The position numbers and the translations under genes were made by a program. A DNA stretch of 64,000 nt, taken from Bacteroidota bacterium. Its GTDB lineage: Bacteria; Bacteroidota; Bacteroidia; UBA4408. The stretch spans positions 248,001 through 312,000 of the forward strand of contig JADKHO010000002.1 in the NCBI GenBank assembly GCA_016721765.1, written 5' to 3'. This document shows, one piece after another, positions 24,064 to 32,493 of the stretch. Positions within the stretch are counted from its first letter, which is position 1, and every line of letters begins with the position of its first letter. Under the pieces are notes generated by a model that saw only the letters and a list, made by a program, of their open reading frames with translations, searched no databases and was not told the DNA's origin.

Positions 24064-25407
24064 TTATCGTTTGGGCATTGGCATGTTTTGCATTTGTTTC
24101 ATCATGCGCGCCATTTGTTCCTTATTACCCATCATTTTCATCATTTTGCTGGTATCTTCAAATTGTTTGATGAGTTTATTTACTTCCTGAATATTAGTGC
24201 CGCTACCGCTTGCGATGCGCTTCCTGCGGTTACCATTTAACACGGTAGGATTTTCTCTTTCAAATGGAGTCATGGAATGTATAATGGCCTCAATGCCTTT
24301 AAACGCGTTGTCATCTATGTCCATTCCTTTCATCGCCTTGCCAATTCCGGGAATCATACCAACCAAATCCTTTAAATTCCCCATCTTCTTAATCTGCTGA
24401 AGCTGACCTAAAAAGTCGTTAAAATTAAACTGATTTTGAGCTATTTTTTTACTCAGTTTACGTGCCTCCTCCTCGTTGTATTGTTCTTGGGCGCGCTCTA
24501 CAAGGCTTACCACATCACCCATTCCGAGAATTCTATCGGCCATACGTTCCGGATAAAACACATCCAGAGCATCCATCTTTTCACCAGTACCCACAAACTT
24601 AATAGGCTTATCTACTGTGTAGCGGATAGACAACGCTGCCCCACCACGGGTATCTCCATCTAATTTGGTGAGCACTACCCCATCAAAATTTAATTTATCG
24701 TTAAATGCTTTTGCAGTATTCACTGCATCTTGACCGGTCATGGAATCCACCACAAATAAAATTTCGGATGGATTAATTGCTCTTTTTACTGCTTCAATTT
24801 CTTTCATCATCACCTCATCCACAGCCAATCGTCCGGCGGTATCGATGATCACCACATTGTGGTTATTGTCTTTTGCGAACTGCACCGCAGCTTTTGCAAT
24901 GCTAACAGGATCCTTATTGTCAACATCAGCATACACCTTAATTTCCAATTGTTCGCCAAGCACTTGCAATTGATTAATTGCAGCGGGACGATACACGTCA
25001 CAGGCAACAAGCAAAGGGTTTTTACCTTTTTTTGTTTTGAGATAATTGGCGAGCTTTCCGGAGAAGGTGGTTTTACCGGAACCTTGTAAGCCCGACATTA
25101 AAATAATAGCTGGTTGTCCTTTTAAATTGATGTCAGCTTTTTCGCCCCCCATAAGTGCGGTGAGTTCTTCATGCACTAATTTCACCATTAACTGACCCGG
25201 TGAAATAGAAGTTAGCACATTTTGTCCAAGTGCCTTTTCTTTAACAGTATCGGTGAATTGTTTTGCTATTTTAAAATTAACATCCGCATCCAGCAATGCT
25301 TTGCGGACTTCCTTCAAGGTTTCGGCAACATTTATTTCGGAAATACTTCCATGACCTTTCAGCACTTTAAAGGCCCGATCAAACTTTTCGCTTAAATTTT
25401 CAAACAT
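24064..25407 (-). CDS. ffh: Signal recognition particle protein Ffh
   Basis: Ffh binds signal sequences of nascent inner-membrane proteins together with 4.5S RNA and docks with FtsY. The 447-residue length is normal. The N domain includes ALLDADVNFKIAK (37-49). The GTPase domain has SGLQGSGKTT (105-114), VACDVYRPAAINQL, VIIDTAGRLAVDEVMM, TKLDGDTRGGAALS and KFVGTGEKMDAL. The methionine-rich M domain occupies the C-terminus and ends KMMGNKEQMARMMKQMQNMP. It is a single gene with its own downstream terminator. No 4.5S RNA gene was recognised nearby. Confidence 0.97.
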   Translation of the reverse strand: MFENLSEKFDRAFKVLKGHGSISEINVAETLKEVRKALLDADVNFKIAKQFTDTVKEKALGQNVLTSISPGQLMVKLVHEELTALMGGEKADINLKGQPAIILMSGLQGSGKTTFSGKLANYLKTKKGKNPLLVACDVYRPAAINQLQVLGEQLEIKVYADVDNKDPVSIAKAAVQFAKDNNHNVVIIDTAGRLAVDEVMMKEIEAVKRAINPSEILFVVDSMTGQDAVNTAKAFNDKLNFDGVVLTKLDGDTRGGAALSIRYTVDKPIKFVGTGEKMDALDVFYPERMADRILGMGDVVSLVERAQEQYNEEEARKLSKKIAQNQFNFNDFLGQLQQIKKMGNLKDLVGMIPGIGKAMKGMDIDDNAFKGIEAIIHSMTPFERENPTVLNGNRRKRIASGSGTNIQEVNKLIKQFEDTSKMMKMMGNKEQMARMMKQMQNMPMPKR

Positions 25408-25504
25408 GGAATGAGATTATTTTGGAAGGCGAATTTACAAAAATTAGAAGAGTGATTGGGATGTTTTTATTGGCTCCAAAAAATAATACCAGTAAGCAAT
25501 TAAT

Positions 25505-25537
25505 GGAACGCTAATCGGGTGGATTTTGCGGATTTCC
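25505..25537 (+). repeat. Partial copy of the GAACGCTGATT intergenic repeat
   Basis: The segment GAACGCTAATCGGGTGGATT and the next 13 bases resemble the 5' half of the dispersed repeat seen at 26698-26957 and elsewhere. The GATTATGATT half is missing. It lies in the 288-bp gap between ffh and the EamA transporter, which otherwise shows no gene. Confidence 0.5.
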
Positions 25538-25695
25538 ACTGTTCAAGGAAGGTGTTAGCTTTTTTTCAATATTGGTAAAAATAAATGTCGCTATGTTTCT
25601 TACGTTTGAATTCTATTTTATTGGCTTTTCACGTGTTTGAAAGCTGTTGGTGTACATTTAAAATTCTGAACAATTTATTTTAGTTTTACCAAATT

Positions 25696-26661
25696 ATGGA
25701 TACAACCTATTGGGGTGAATTAGCGGCATTATTAACGGCACTTTCATGGAGTATCGGTATCTTTCCATTCACCGAAGCGTCACGCAGAATGAATCCCAAT
25801 ACGGTGAATCATTTTAGGTTGCTTTTGGGAGTTATTTTGTTATCCATTTTTTTACTCTTGGCATTTCGTTTAACACCTATCCAATTGTTTACTTTGCCCC
25901 TACCCCAACATTGGTTATGGTTCGGATTATCGGGACTTGTTGGGTTAGCGCTGGGTGATTATTTTGGATTTACTTCTTATGCCATTCTTGGAACACGCAC
26001 AGGTAGCTTACTCACCACCTTAGCACCGGGAGCCTCACTTGTACTGGGGTATTTTTTATTGGGTGAAGCTTTAAATTGGATTGGAATTTTCGGAATGTTG
26101 ATCACCATTTCGGGAATTATATGGATAAGCATGAGTAAGAAAGAACAAGCTAAAATTGCAGACAGTGAATTTGGGAAAAAGGAAAAAGGAATTTTATTTG
26201 GTGTGTTGGCAGCCCTTTGCCAGGGATTTGGTTTGGTATTCGCAAAAATGGGGATGGGTTATGAAATTGAACATCACTCCCTTTCGTCAGTGCATGCAAC
26301 TTTTATTCGCTTGTTTGCCGCAACATTTGTTACGTATGGAATTACCATAACCATTGGCCGAATGCGGGAGATTAATGAGCCCCTGTGGGAAAATAAAAAT
26401 AAGGGATTAAAGTATATTGTTGCCGGAACTATTTTTGGCCCAACCTTAGGTGTGGTGCTTAGTATGTATGCTGTGTCGCTTATAAATGTATCGGTGGCAC
26501 AAACCATTTTTTCAATGGTACCGGTAATTGTGTTACCCTTAGGATACGTTTTTTACCGTGAAAAGATAACACTTAAATCAACCTTAGGTGCATTGGTGGC
26601 GATTTCAGGTGTGGTTATTTTAATCTGGCGCAATGTGATTGAGACTGCTATAAGTCGTTAA
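25696..26661 (+). CDS. EamA-family (DMT) transporter
   Basis: The 321-residue protein has ten hydrophobic segments arranged as two five-helix halves, the drug/metabolite transporter pattern. The first repeat contains GLALGDYFGFTSYAILGTRT and the GEALNWIGIFGMLITISGI segment. The second ends VPVIVLPLGYVFYREKITLK followed by GALVAISGVVILIW, the characteristic end of an EamA domain. It would export or import a small metabolite across the inner membrane, and the substrate cannot be read from the sequence. It stands alone, with a repeat-filled 410-bp gap downstream. Confidence 0.88.
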   Translation: MDTTYWGELAALLTALSWSIGIFPFTEASRRMNPNTVNHFRLLLGVILLSIFLLLAFRLTPIQLFTLPLPQHWLWFGLSGLVGLALGDYFGFTSYAILGTRTGSLLTTLAPGASLVLGYFLLGEALNWIGIFGMLITISGIIWISMSKKEQAKIADSEFGKKEKGILFGVLAALCQGFGLVFAKMGMGYEIEHHSLSSVHATFIRLFAATFVTYGITITIGRMREINEPLWENKNKGLKYIVAGTIFGPTLGVVLSMYAVSLINVSVAQTIFSMVPVIVLPLGYVFYREKITLKSTLGALVAISGVVILIWRNVIETAISR

Positions 26662-26697
26662 TTGTGCTTTTACTGAACGCAGATGACGCGGGTTGTG

Positions 26698-26802
26698 CTG
26701 ATTTTGGCGGATTTGTTCACCTTGTTAATTCAAATGCAATCTGCATAAAAGTGTTTAATAGAACGCTGATTAACGCGGATGATTATGATTATAGCTGATT
26801 TT
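26698..26802 (+). repeat. 105-bp repeat unit, copy A
   Basis: This unit starts CTGATTTTGGCGGATTTGTT and ends ATTATGATTATAGCTGATTT plus T. It aligns without gaps to copy B at 26853-26957, with about 14 mismatches counted by eye. It contains the GAACGCTGATT...GGATGATTATGATT core of the dispersed family. The surrounding 410-bp gap (26662-27071) holds no gene. Confidence 0.8.
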
Positions 26803-26852
26803 CTGCCTCTTAAAAAAGTTTTTTTTGGGGGGTTGCGCAGGGGTCTGGGTTC

Positions 26853-26957
26853 CTGATTTTGGCGGATTTGTTTACATGGCTAATTCAAAGGGATTCTACA
26901 TAAATGTGTTACATTGAACGCTGATTTACGCGGATGATTATGATTATAGTTGATTTT
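26853..26957 (+). repeat. 105-bp repeat unit, copy B
   Basis: This is the direct repeat of 26698-26802, same length and orientation, 50 bases downstream of the end of copy A. Between the copies lies a G/T-rich stretch (TTTTTTTTGGGGGG) and GGGTCTGGG. The best-conserved part is GAACGCTGATTTACGCGGAT followed by GATTATGATTATAG. Confidence 0.8.
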
Positions 26958-27071
26958 ATTCGTACGATTTTAAGATTCGCTTTTTGTAAGCTTTACATAG
27001 ATCACTCCGCGCCCGCTGCGCCTCATTTGCGTGCTTTGCGATTAAAACAAACGAGAATTATTTAATGTCAA

Positions 27072-28250
27072 TTATTTCTTATTCTTAAACAAATAATTCA
27101 TAATTTTTTTGTCGGCAGCATCAAATTCCATACTTCTACGTTGATACACCCGCTCAGCTAATTCTATGGCTTTGTCAATTTGAAACACATCTGTTTCTTC
27201 CACACCTCCCCATGTAAATGAGGGTATAAACTTATCGGGGAAACCCGCGCCAAAAATATTGGCCGAAACGCCTACTACTGTTCCGGTATTAAACATTGTA
27301 TTGATACCACACTTACTGTGGTCGCCCATTATTAAACCACAAAATTGTAATCCTGTGTCAGTATATTTTTTGCTTGGATAATTGTAAATCTGAACTTTTG
27401 AATAATTGTTTTTTAGATTCGAATTATTGGTATCAGCACCCAAATTACACCATTCACCAATAACGGAATTTCCAAGAAATCCATCGTGAGCTTTATTGCT
27501 GAATCCCAGTACCATAGAGTTACTTATCTCACCTCCTACTTTACTATAAGGACCAATGGTAGTAGCACCATAAACCTTGGCACCCATTTTTAAAACGGAG
27601 TGCTCACAAAGCGCAAATGGTCCGCGCACTAAAGAGCCTTCCATTACTTCGGCATCCTTGGCAATATAAATAGGTCCATCCTTGGCATTTAAAATAGAAC
27701 ATTCAACGGAGGCACCTTCTTCTATAAATATCCATTCCGGGTTAACGTATTTGTTGCTGCGGCTAATTGGCATAGAAGTGCGACCTGCAGTAAGCAAAAC
27801 GAAATCGAGCATTATGGCTTCGGCATTCTTGGCAAAAATATCCCATACCTGGTTAAGGCGGATCACGGGAGTTTCGAGTTCCACTTGCTTTTGAAGTTTT
27901 TTTAGACTGAACTTAGCGAATGAGAATTTGGTTTTCCCATTGTTTATGGCTAGCAGTGAGCCATTGCTTACAATTCCACTACCTTCTTCCAAACCGCTAA
28001 TTTTCTCAATCAATTCAGGACTAGGACATACAGCGCCATTGATGTAAATTGAATCTTCGTCCTCCTTAACAGCATAAGGAAATTTTACATTGAGGTATTC
28101 CTTAGCTAATGTGGAAGTTTTGGTATTTAGTACCTTTTCCCACTTTTCGCGGATGGTTAGGATGCCTAAGCGGATGTCGCAAACCGGGCGGGTAAAGGTA
28201 AGGGGCAATAATTGATCGTTCGTTTTGTCGTCAAAAAAGATATAGTTCAT
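27072..28250 (-). CDS. GlmU-like sugar nucleotidyltransferase/acetyltransferase (alternative bacterial GlmU type)
   Basis: The 392-residue protein begins MNYIFFDDKTNDQLLPLTFT followed by RPVCDIRLGILTIREKWE. It resembles the N-terminus of the Bacteroidetes GlmU-like family (TIGR03991). The second half (from about residue 170) is a left-handed beta-helix with imperfect hexapeptide repeats, including VMEGSLVRGPFALCEHSVLK and GAKVYGATTIGPYSKVGGEI. It is predicted to make UDP-GlcNAc, or a related activated sugar, from glucosamine 1-phosphate. That would complement GlmS encoded at 7850-9691. The classical GlmU signature G-x-G-T-(RS)-M is not visible, so the activity rests on family membership. Its promoter appears to lie inside the rpmE terminator region (28282-28310). 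Confidence 0.82.
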   Translation of the reverse strand: MNYIFFDDKTNDQLLPLTFTRPVCDIRLGILTIREKWEKVLNTKTSTLAKEYLNVKFPYAVKEDEDSIYINGAVCPSPELIEKISGLEEGSGIVSNGSLLAINNGKTKFSFAKFSLKKLQKQVELETPVIRLNQVWDIFAKNAEAIMLDFVLLTAGRTSMPISRSNKYVNPEWIFIEEGASVECSILNAKDGPIYIAKDAEVMEGSLVRGPFALCEHSVLKMGAKVYGATTIGPYSKVGGEISNSMVLGFSNKAHDGFLGNSVIGEWCNLGADTNNSNLKNNYSKVQIYNYPSKKYTDTGLQFCGLIMGDHSKCGINTMFNTGTVVGVSANIFGAGFPDKFIPSFTWGGVEETDVFQIDKAIELAERVYQRRSMEFDAADKKIMNYLFKNKK

Positions 28251-28281
28251 TGTGTGCTTTTTTTAGGATTGCTTGAAATGC

Positions 28282-28310
28282 CAAATTTAGGGCAAAAAAA
28301 AACCTTCCAA
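28282..28310 (-). promoter_or_regulatory. Minus-strand promoter TTG-N18-TAAATTTG for the GlmU-like gene
   Basis: On the minus strand, TTG (28310-28308) is followed after 18 bases by TAAATTTG (28289-28282), an exact consensus. It lies 31 bases upstream of the GlmU-like start. The TTG lies within the stem-loop that terminates rpmE, so a terminator and a promoter overlap. Confidence 0.7.
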
Positions 28311-28328
28311 CCAAATTGGCAGAAGGTT
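28294..28328 (-). terminator. Intrinsic terminator after rpmE (minus strand)
   Basis: On the minus strand AACCTTC (28328-28322) pairs with GAAGGTT (28307-28301), enclosing a loop containing CCAATTTGG, and runs into at least seven more Ts. A T-run on the plus strand (28327-28332) makes it potentially bidirectional. Confidence 0.85.
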
Positions 28329-28348
28329 TTTTAGGTATATGAATAAAA

Positions 28349-28621
28349 TTATTTTGCTTCAGTTGATTCTGCAACTTCTTTTTTATTGTAACGGCTGCGG
28401 AATTTATCCACACGTCCTGCTGTATCCACTAATTTAATTTTACCGGTGTAATAAGGATGTGAAGTGTGAGAAATCTCCAATTTAACTAAAGGATATTCCA
28501 CTCCGTCAATTGTAATAGTATCTTTGGTTTCGGCAGTTGAGCGGGTAACAAAAGTATACTCGTTCGACATATCTTTAAAAGCTACCATACGATAGTTTTC
28601 GGGATGTAAATTGCTTTTCAT
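28349..28621 (-). CDS. rpmE2: 50S ribosomal protein L31 type B
   Basis: The 90-residue protein starts MKSNLHPENYRMVAFKDMSN and has the L31 features ISHTSHPYYTGKIKLVDTAG and RVDKFRSRYNKK. It contains no cysteine at all, so it is the zinc-independent type B (C-minus) form. In many bacteria this form replaces the zinc-binding form during zinc limitation. Here it may simply be the only L31, which is common in Bacteroidetes. An exact-consensus promoter lies at 28649-28678 and a terminator directly downstream. The acidic tail VAESTEAK is extra to the core. Confidence 0.96.
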   Translation of the reverse strand: MKSNLHPENYRMVAFKDMSNEYTFVTRSTAETKDTITIDGVEYPLVKLEISHTSHPYYTGKIKLVDTAGRVDKFRSRYNKKEVAESTEAK

Positions 28622-28648
28622 TTTTAAATAATTTATTTTTTAGAGGCG

Positions 28649-28678
28649 CAAATTTACAGTTTTTAGCTGATTATGCAA
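28649..28678 (-). promoter_or_regulatory. Minus-strand promoter TTG-N19-TAAATTTG for rpmE
   Basis: On the minus strand TTG (28678-28676) is followed after 19 bases by TAAATTTG (28656-28649), 27 bases upstream of the rpmE ATG. Both elements are exact matches to the Bacteroidetes consensus. The rest of the gap to 28911 shows no gene. Confidence 0.8.
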
Positions 28679-28911
28679 ATTTTTATTGAATGAATATTGA
28701 CTATAGATTGTTTATAATTTAGATGAAAACTGCATTTATTCAATTAAAACAAGTTGATTTAAAGTGAATTTTGTTTCTAAGAAAAAACTAAGGAAATGAT
28801 TTTTATCAATTTATGAGATTAAAATCACTATTCTCGCATCAAAACAAAAAAAACAATCAGCATTGAATCGTTTGAGTTTTATGAAATATTAGTTTGTTGG
28901 TTAACAAAGTT

Positions 28912-30108
28912 CTAATTCATTACAAAAAGCTTTTTTAGGATAAACTGCTCCCCATTATAAACTATCAAAAAATAAACTCCACTGCGTAATTCAGAAATAT
29001 CCTGCTTTTGACCTTCAACCACATTTTTTTTCCAAATAATGGTACCCACGCAGTTCAAAAGCTCCATAGAATAGTTTATTTTATCTGGTACGTTTAAACT
29101 AAAATAATCCCGACAAGGGTTAGGAAATACTTGAATTGCGCTGAAACTATTTAATTCGTTCACAGAAATGATGTTTTCAATTTTCCAACTTTCTTTTAAA
29201 CGGGTGTTGAGTGAATCAATACCAGTAGTATAATAAAATGCAGAACCGGAACTAAAGGCCATACCCCCTTTGCGGCCTTGTGCCGGCATGGCTGCTTGAG
29301 AATGCCAAATAGTATCATCAAAACTGTATTGCCAAAAATCATTGTAATAATTAGCTAATGAATCTATTCCGCCAAATACAAAAAGGCTATTTCCAAGTAC
29401 CTGCATGGATGAATAGGTTCTTGCTTTTGCAGGGAAATTAGAAATGGGTGTCCAATTATCAGAAGTTTCAGAATATTCATATAACATGCGATTAAAATTC
29501 CCAAGCGAATCTTTGCCAAAAAGCAGATATCCTTTTGCATTTAAGGCTGCAGCATTAGCCCGCCAACTGCCCTTTGAGGGGAAATTACTTTTTTGTGTCC
29601 AGGTGTCAGTTGTAATATTATATTGCCAAACCTGCGGACTTGCTGTGATTGTTGTATTATTTCCACCCACAAAATAAGCATTATTTTGGAGCACAAAACA
29701 AGCAGCGCCAGAGAGGCCTGCACCCGGCTTGGAACTAAGCTGTGTCCAGGAATTTGAAGATGGAGAATAGCGCCATAGGTCATTTAGTACTCCAAATCCG
29801 GTTCCGCCAAAAATATAACCATTGCCATTGTATGAAAATCCACAAGCATATTGCCTTTCCATAAATTGAGGCAAAGCTGCAATTGTATCCCATGTTTCAG
29901 TTTGGGTATTAAATCGATAAAAATCCTTGCTTATAGAAAAACCGGTCTTTAACCCAGTACCACAATACACATAATTATTAATGGAAAAGCACGTCCCATC
30001 GTCGCGCTCACTTGCAGGAAAATCAGCAATTTGTTGCCAGTTTTGACTTCTCAATTCTTGTGAGAAAACGAAAAAAAGAAATGAAAATCGAAGGGCTTTT
30101 TGAATCAT
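28912..30108 (-). CDS. Secreted Kelch-repeat protein with T9SS sorting domain
   Basis: The 398-residue protein has a signal peptide (LRFSFLFFVFSQELRSQ). About five to six Kelch blades follow from residue 25 to 310, recognised by repeated GGxxxxxxxxDxWxYxPxxxxW patterns. Examples are YIFGGTGFGVLNDLWRYSPS, AYFVGGNNTTITASPQVWQY and LFVFGGIDSLANYYNDFWQY. This predicts a beta-propeller on the cell surface, probably for binding. The C-terminal part from AIQVFPNPCRDYFSLNVP to KKLFVMN is a type A sorting domain. No catalytic motif was seen. It is a single gene with no clear terminator. Confidence 0.88.
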   Translation of the reverse strand: MIQKALRFSFLFFVFSQELRSQNWQQIADFPASERDDGTCFSINNYVYCGTGLKTGFSISKDFYRFNTQTETWDTIAALPQFMERQYACGFSYNGNGYIFGGTGFGVLNDLWRYSPSSNSWTQLSSKPGAGLSGAACFVLQNNAYFVGGNNTTITASPQVWQYNITTDTWTQKSNFPSKGSWRANAAALNAKGYLLFGKDSLGNFNRMLYEYSETSDNWTPISNFPAKARTYSSMQVLGNSLFVFGGIDSLANYYNDFWQYSFDDTIWHSQAAMPAQGRKGGMAFSSGSAFYYTTGIDSLNTRLKESWKIENIISVNELNSFSAIQVFPNPCRDYFSLNVPDKINYSMELLNCVGTIIWKKNVVEGQKQDISELRSGVYFLIVYNGEQFILKKLFVMN

Positions 30109-30390
30109 AGCGAGTAAAACAAAACTATTAAATTATTGTAATGCAACGCTGATAAATAGTAATTATTGAGCGGATTGCAGATTATATAGATATTCGGTTA
30201 AATTTAAATTTTATTCCATCTGAGAAAATGGTTGTTTATCGCACCAAATTATTGTTCAGAAGCTTGAACAATAAGTAATATCATACGATTTGTAGTAATG
30301 AAAATTCATTACAAAGAAATTAGTATTTTCGAACTCGAAAAAAATGGCATAGCTATTGGTTAGGCCAAGATTCAACTAAAAAAAAGAACT
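30109..30390. other. Divergent intergenic region with partial repeat
   Basis: The 282-bp gap between the Kelch and DUF4476 genes contains no gene. A degenerate piece of the dispersed repeat (GCAACGCTGAT...GAGCGGATTGCAGATT) lies at about 30142-30184. No exact promoter match was found for the DUF4476 gene. Confidence 0.5.
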
Positions 30391-31341
30391 ATGAACAAAA
30401 AAATTTACCTACTTTTTGTAGCAGCAACACTCAGCATTAGCAGCATTTTTGCACAAGTTTCCAACCTTATTTTATTTACCGAACAAGGCGAACAGTTTAC
30501 CGTTATCTTAAATGGCATTAAACAAAATGACCGTCCCGAAACCAATGTAAAAGTTACCGGATTAAATGCTCCGAATTACAAATTAAAAGTAATTTTTGTC
30601 AACAAAAGTATTGGCGATATGGACAAAACGGTGTTTGTAGATGCCGGTTCAGAAATAACCTATGCCATTAAAAAAAATGCACAAGGGGTATATACTTTAC
30701 GCTTGCAAAGCACCGTGCCAATGGCGCAATCAATGCCTCCAAGCGCACATCAAAGTGTTGTTATGTACCACAACACGCCTACATTAGTGCAGCAATCAAC
30801 TACAACAACCACGACTTACGGCGAACCAGATAATGTGAATATAAATGTTGGAATTGGAGGTGTTGGAATGAATGTAAATGTGAATGGTATGGATGGCTAC
30901 GGCAGCACACAAACTACTACTACCACAACTACTACAACCAGTAGCAGCAGTAACTACGATCAACCGGTGCAACAGCAGCCACAACATCAACAACAACAGC
31001 AAAATGTATATTCAATGCCCGGTTACAATGGTCCGGTGGGCTGCCCTTGGCCCCTTTCGCGTCAGGATTTTGATGGTGTAAAGAATTCTATTTCATCAAA
31101 GAGCTTTGACGAAACCAAACTTACTATTGCCAAACAAGTAATTGCAAGCAATTGCTTACTATCCGGGCAAGTAAAAGAAATTATGATGCTTTTTAGCTTT
31201 GAAGAAACAAGATTGGATTTGGCCAAATATGCTTACGGTTATACTTTTGATATTGGGAATTATTACAAGGTGAACGATGCTTTTAGTTTCTCTTCTTCTA
31301 TTGATGAGTTAAATTCTTACATCAGCAGTTTTCAGCGCTAA
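30391..31341 (+). CDS. Secreted DUF4476 protein with Thr/Ser/Gln-rich linker
   Basis: The 316-residue protein has a signal peptide ending at SSIFAQ. A beta-rich N-terminal domain (SNLILFTEQGEQFTVILNGI to about 110) is followed by a glycine/asparagine patch, NINVGIGGVGMNVNVNGMDG. A low-complexity linker then has nine consecutive Thr, four Ser and a Gln-rich run (about residues 175-210). The C-terminal DUF4476 helical domain (about 220-316) includes PLSRQDFDGVKNSISSKSFD and EIMMLFSFEETRLDLAKYAY. The family is found almost only in Bacteroidetes and has no known function. The layout suggests a periplasmic or surface protein with two modules on a flexible, possibly glycosylated, hinge. Confidence 0.85.
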   Translation: MNKKIYLLFVAATLSISSIFAQVSNLILFTEQGEQFTVILNGIKQNDRPETNVKVTGLNAPNYKLKVIFVNKSIGDMDKTVFVDAGSEITYAIKKNAQGVYTLRLQSTVPMAQSMPPSAHQSVVMYHNTPTLVQQSTTTTTTYGEPDNVNINVGIGGVGMNVNVNGMDGYGSTQTTTTTTTTTSSSSNYDQPVQQQPQHQQQQQNVYSMPGYNGPVGCPWPLSRQDFDGVKNSISSKSFDETKLTIAKQVIASNCLLSGQVKEIMMLFSFEETRLDLAKYAYGYTFDIGNYYKVNDAFSFSSSIDELNSYISSFQR

Positions 31342-31360
31342 GATTAAAATTCTACTTTTG

Positions 31361-31402
31361 AAGCCCTTCTGAATGACATTCATTTTGAAGGGCTTTATTT
31401 TT
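31361..31402 (+). terminator. Intrinsic terminator after the DUF4476 gene
   Basis: AAGCCCTTC (31361-31369) pairs with GAAGGGCTT (31387-31395). The loop holds a further TGAAT...ATTCA pairing, and a T-rich tract follows. It ends six bases before the next ATG. Confidence 0.85.
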
Positions 31403-31407
31403 TATCC

Positions 31408-31806
31408 ATGAAAACAAAAACAGTTTTATTATTGGGAAGTATTTTAGCCGGTACTGCTGTAATTTTAGGCGCCTTGGGGGCACATGGCTTAAAACCACTG
31501 ATTACGCCCGAGCAACTTACTAGTTACGAAACAGGTGTTCGGTATCAAGTATATCATGCTTTTGCATTATTATTAATTGCTGCTTTAGATGATAAAATAA
31601 AATTCAACTTCCTTCGATATGCTGCATGGGCCTTTGTATTAGGAATTGGATTATTCTCCGGTTCAATCTACCTTTTATCTTTGCATGACCTCATTGGATT
31701 AACAAATTACAAGTGGCTCGGCCCGATAACTCCTTTAGGTGGCTTGTGTTTTATAGCCGGTTGGATTTTTGCGGGCATTGGTGCACTTAAATCAGACAAC
31801 GCATAA
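31408..31806 (+). CDS. DUF423 small membrane protein
   Basis: The 132-residue protein has four hydrophobic segments and the DUF423 (YgdD/TMEM256) pattern. It opens with GSILAGTAVILGALGAHGLK, then YETGVRYQVYHAFALLLIA, and ends with KWLGPITPLGGLCFIAGWIF. It is an inner-membrane protein of unknown function, short but full length for the family. It starts six bases after the terminator of the DUF4476 gene and is followed directly by maf (one-base gap), which may be translated from the same transcript. Confidence 0.9.
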   Translation: MKTKTVLLLGSILAGTAVILGALGAHGLKPLITPEQLTSYETGVRYQVYHAFALLLIAALDDKIKFNFLRYAAWAFVLGIGLFSGSIYLLSLHDLIGLTNYKWLGPITPLGGLCFIAGWIFAGIGALKSDNA

Positions 31807-31807
31807 G

Positions 31808-32485
31808 ATGCAATTGCCATATAACTTATTACTTGCTTCAAAATCGCCGCGAAGGCAACAGTTGCTACGGGATTTAGGTTTTAGTTTTGAAGTAAAAACA
31901 AAAGAAGTGGACGAAAGCTTTCCTACAGAATTGAAGGCCGAACAAATACCTCTCTATCTCTGTGCACACAAAGCAAATCATTTTGATGCAGAGCTGGAAG
32001 ACGATAAGAACCTTGTCATTACTGCCGATACGGTTGTTTGGGTAGAAAATGAAGTCTTAAATAAACCCGAAAATTTTGAAGATGCGGTGCGTATGTTAAA
32101 AATGCTTTCTGGAAAAATGCATGAAGTGTTTACCGGAGTTTGCCTTAAATCAAAGCTCAAAACCGAAACTTTTTTTACTGCAACTAAAGTTTATTTTAAA
32201 ACGCTCAGCAACGCTGATATAGAAACTTATATTTCTACTTGTAAACCTTACGACAAGGCAGGTTCCTACGGTGCACAAGAAACTTTAGCACCTAATATGA
32301 ATCCTTGTTCAGCGCAGGAAATTGAGTTTTTAATCCGAATTGGTAAATTGGATGTAATTGAAAAAAGCATCCAACCAACGGCATCACAAAATCAAATTGC
32401 ATTAATCGATAAAATTGAAGGCTCGTATTTTAATGTGATGGGATTGCCGATAGAGCAATTACATGAAAAATTAATTCATTACTAA
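31808..32485 (+). CDS. maf: Maf-family nucleoside triphosphate pyrophosphatase
   Basis: Maf proteins hydrolyse dTTP, UTP and modified pyrimidine nucleotides to monophosphates. The chosen start gives 225 residues beginning MQLPYNLLLASKSPRRQQLL, the canonical opening. VITADTVVWVENEVLNKP carries the catalytic Asp, and CKPYDKAGSYGAQE and KIEGSYFNVMGLP are the C-terminal motifs. Between the last two motifs there are about 33 extra residues (NPCSAQEIEFLIRIGKLDVI and surrounding) where compact Maf proteins have about ten. An upstream start at 31769 would overlap the DUF423 gene and adds residues unlike the family. It converges on the HI0933-type gene. Confidence 0.92.
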   Translation: MQLPYNLLLASKSPRRQQLLRDLGFSFEVKTKEVDESFPTELKAEQIPLYLCAHKANHFDAELEDDKNLVITADTVVWVENEVLNKPENFEDAVRMLKMLSGKMHEVFTGVCLKSKLKTETFFTATKVYFKTLSNADIETYISTCKPYDKAGSYGAQETLAPNMNPCSAQEIEFLIRIGKLDVIEKSIQPTASQNQIALIDKIEGSYFNVMGLPIEQLHEKLIHY

Positions 32486-32493
32486 ATTTATTT

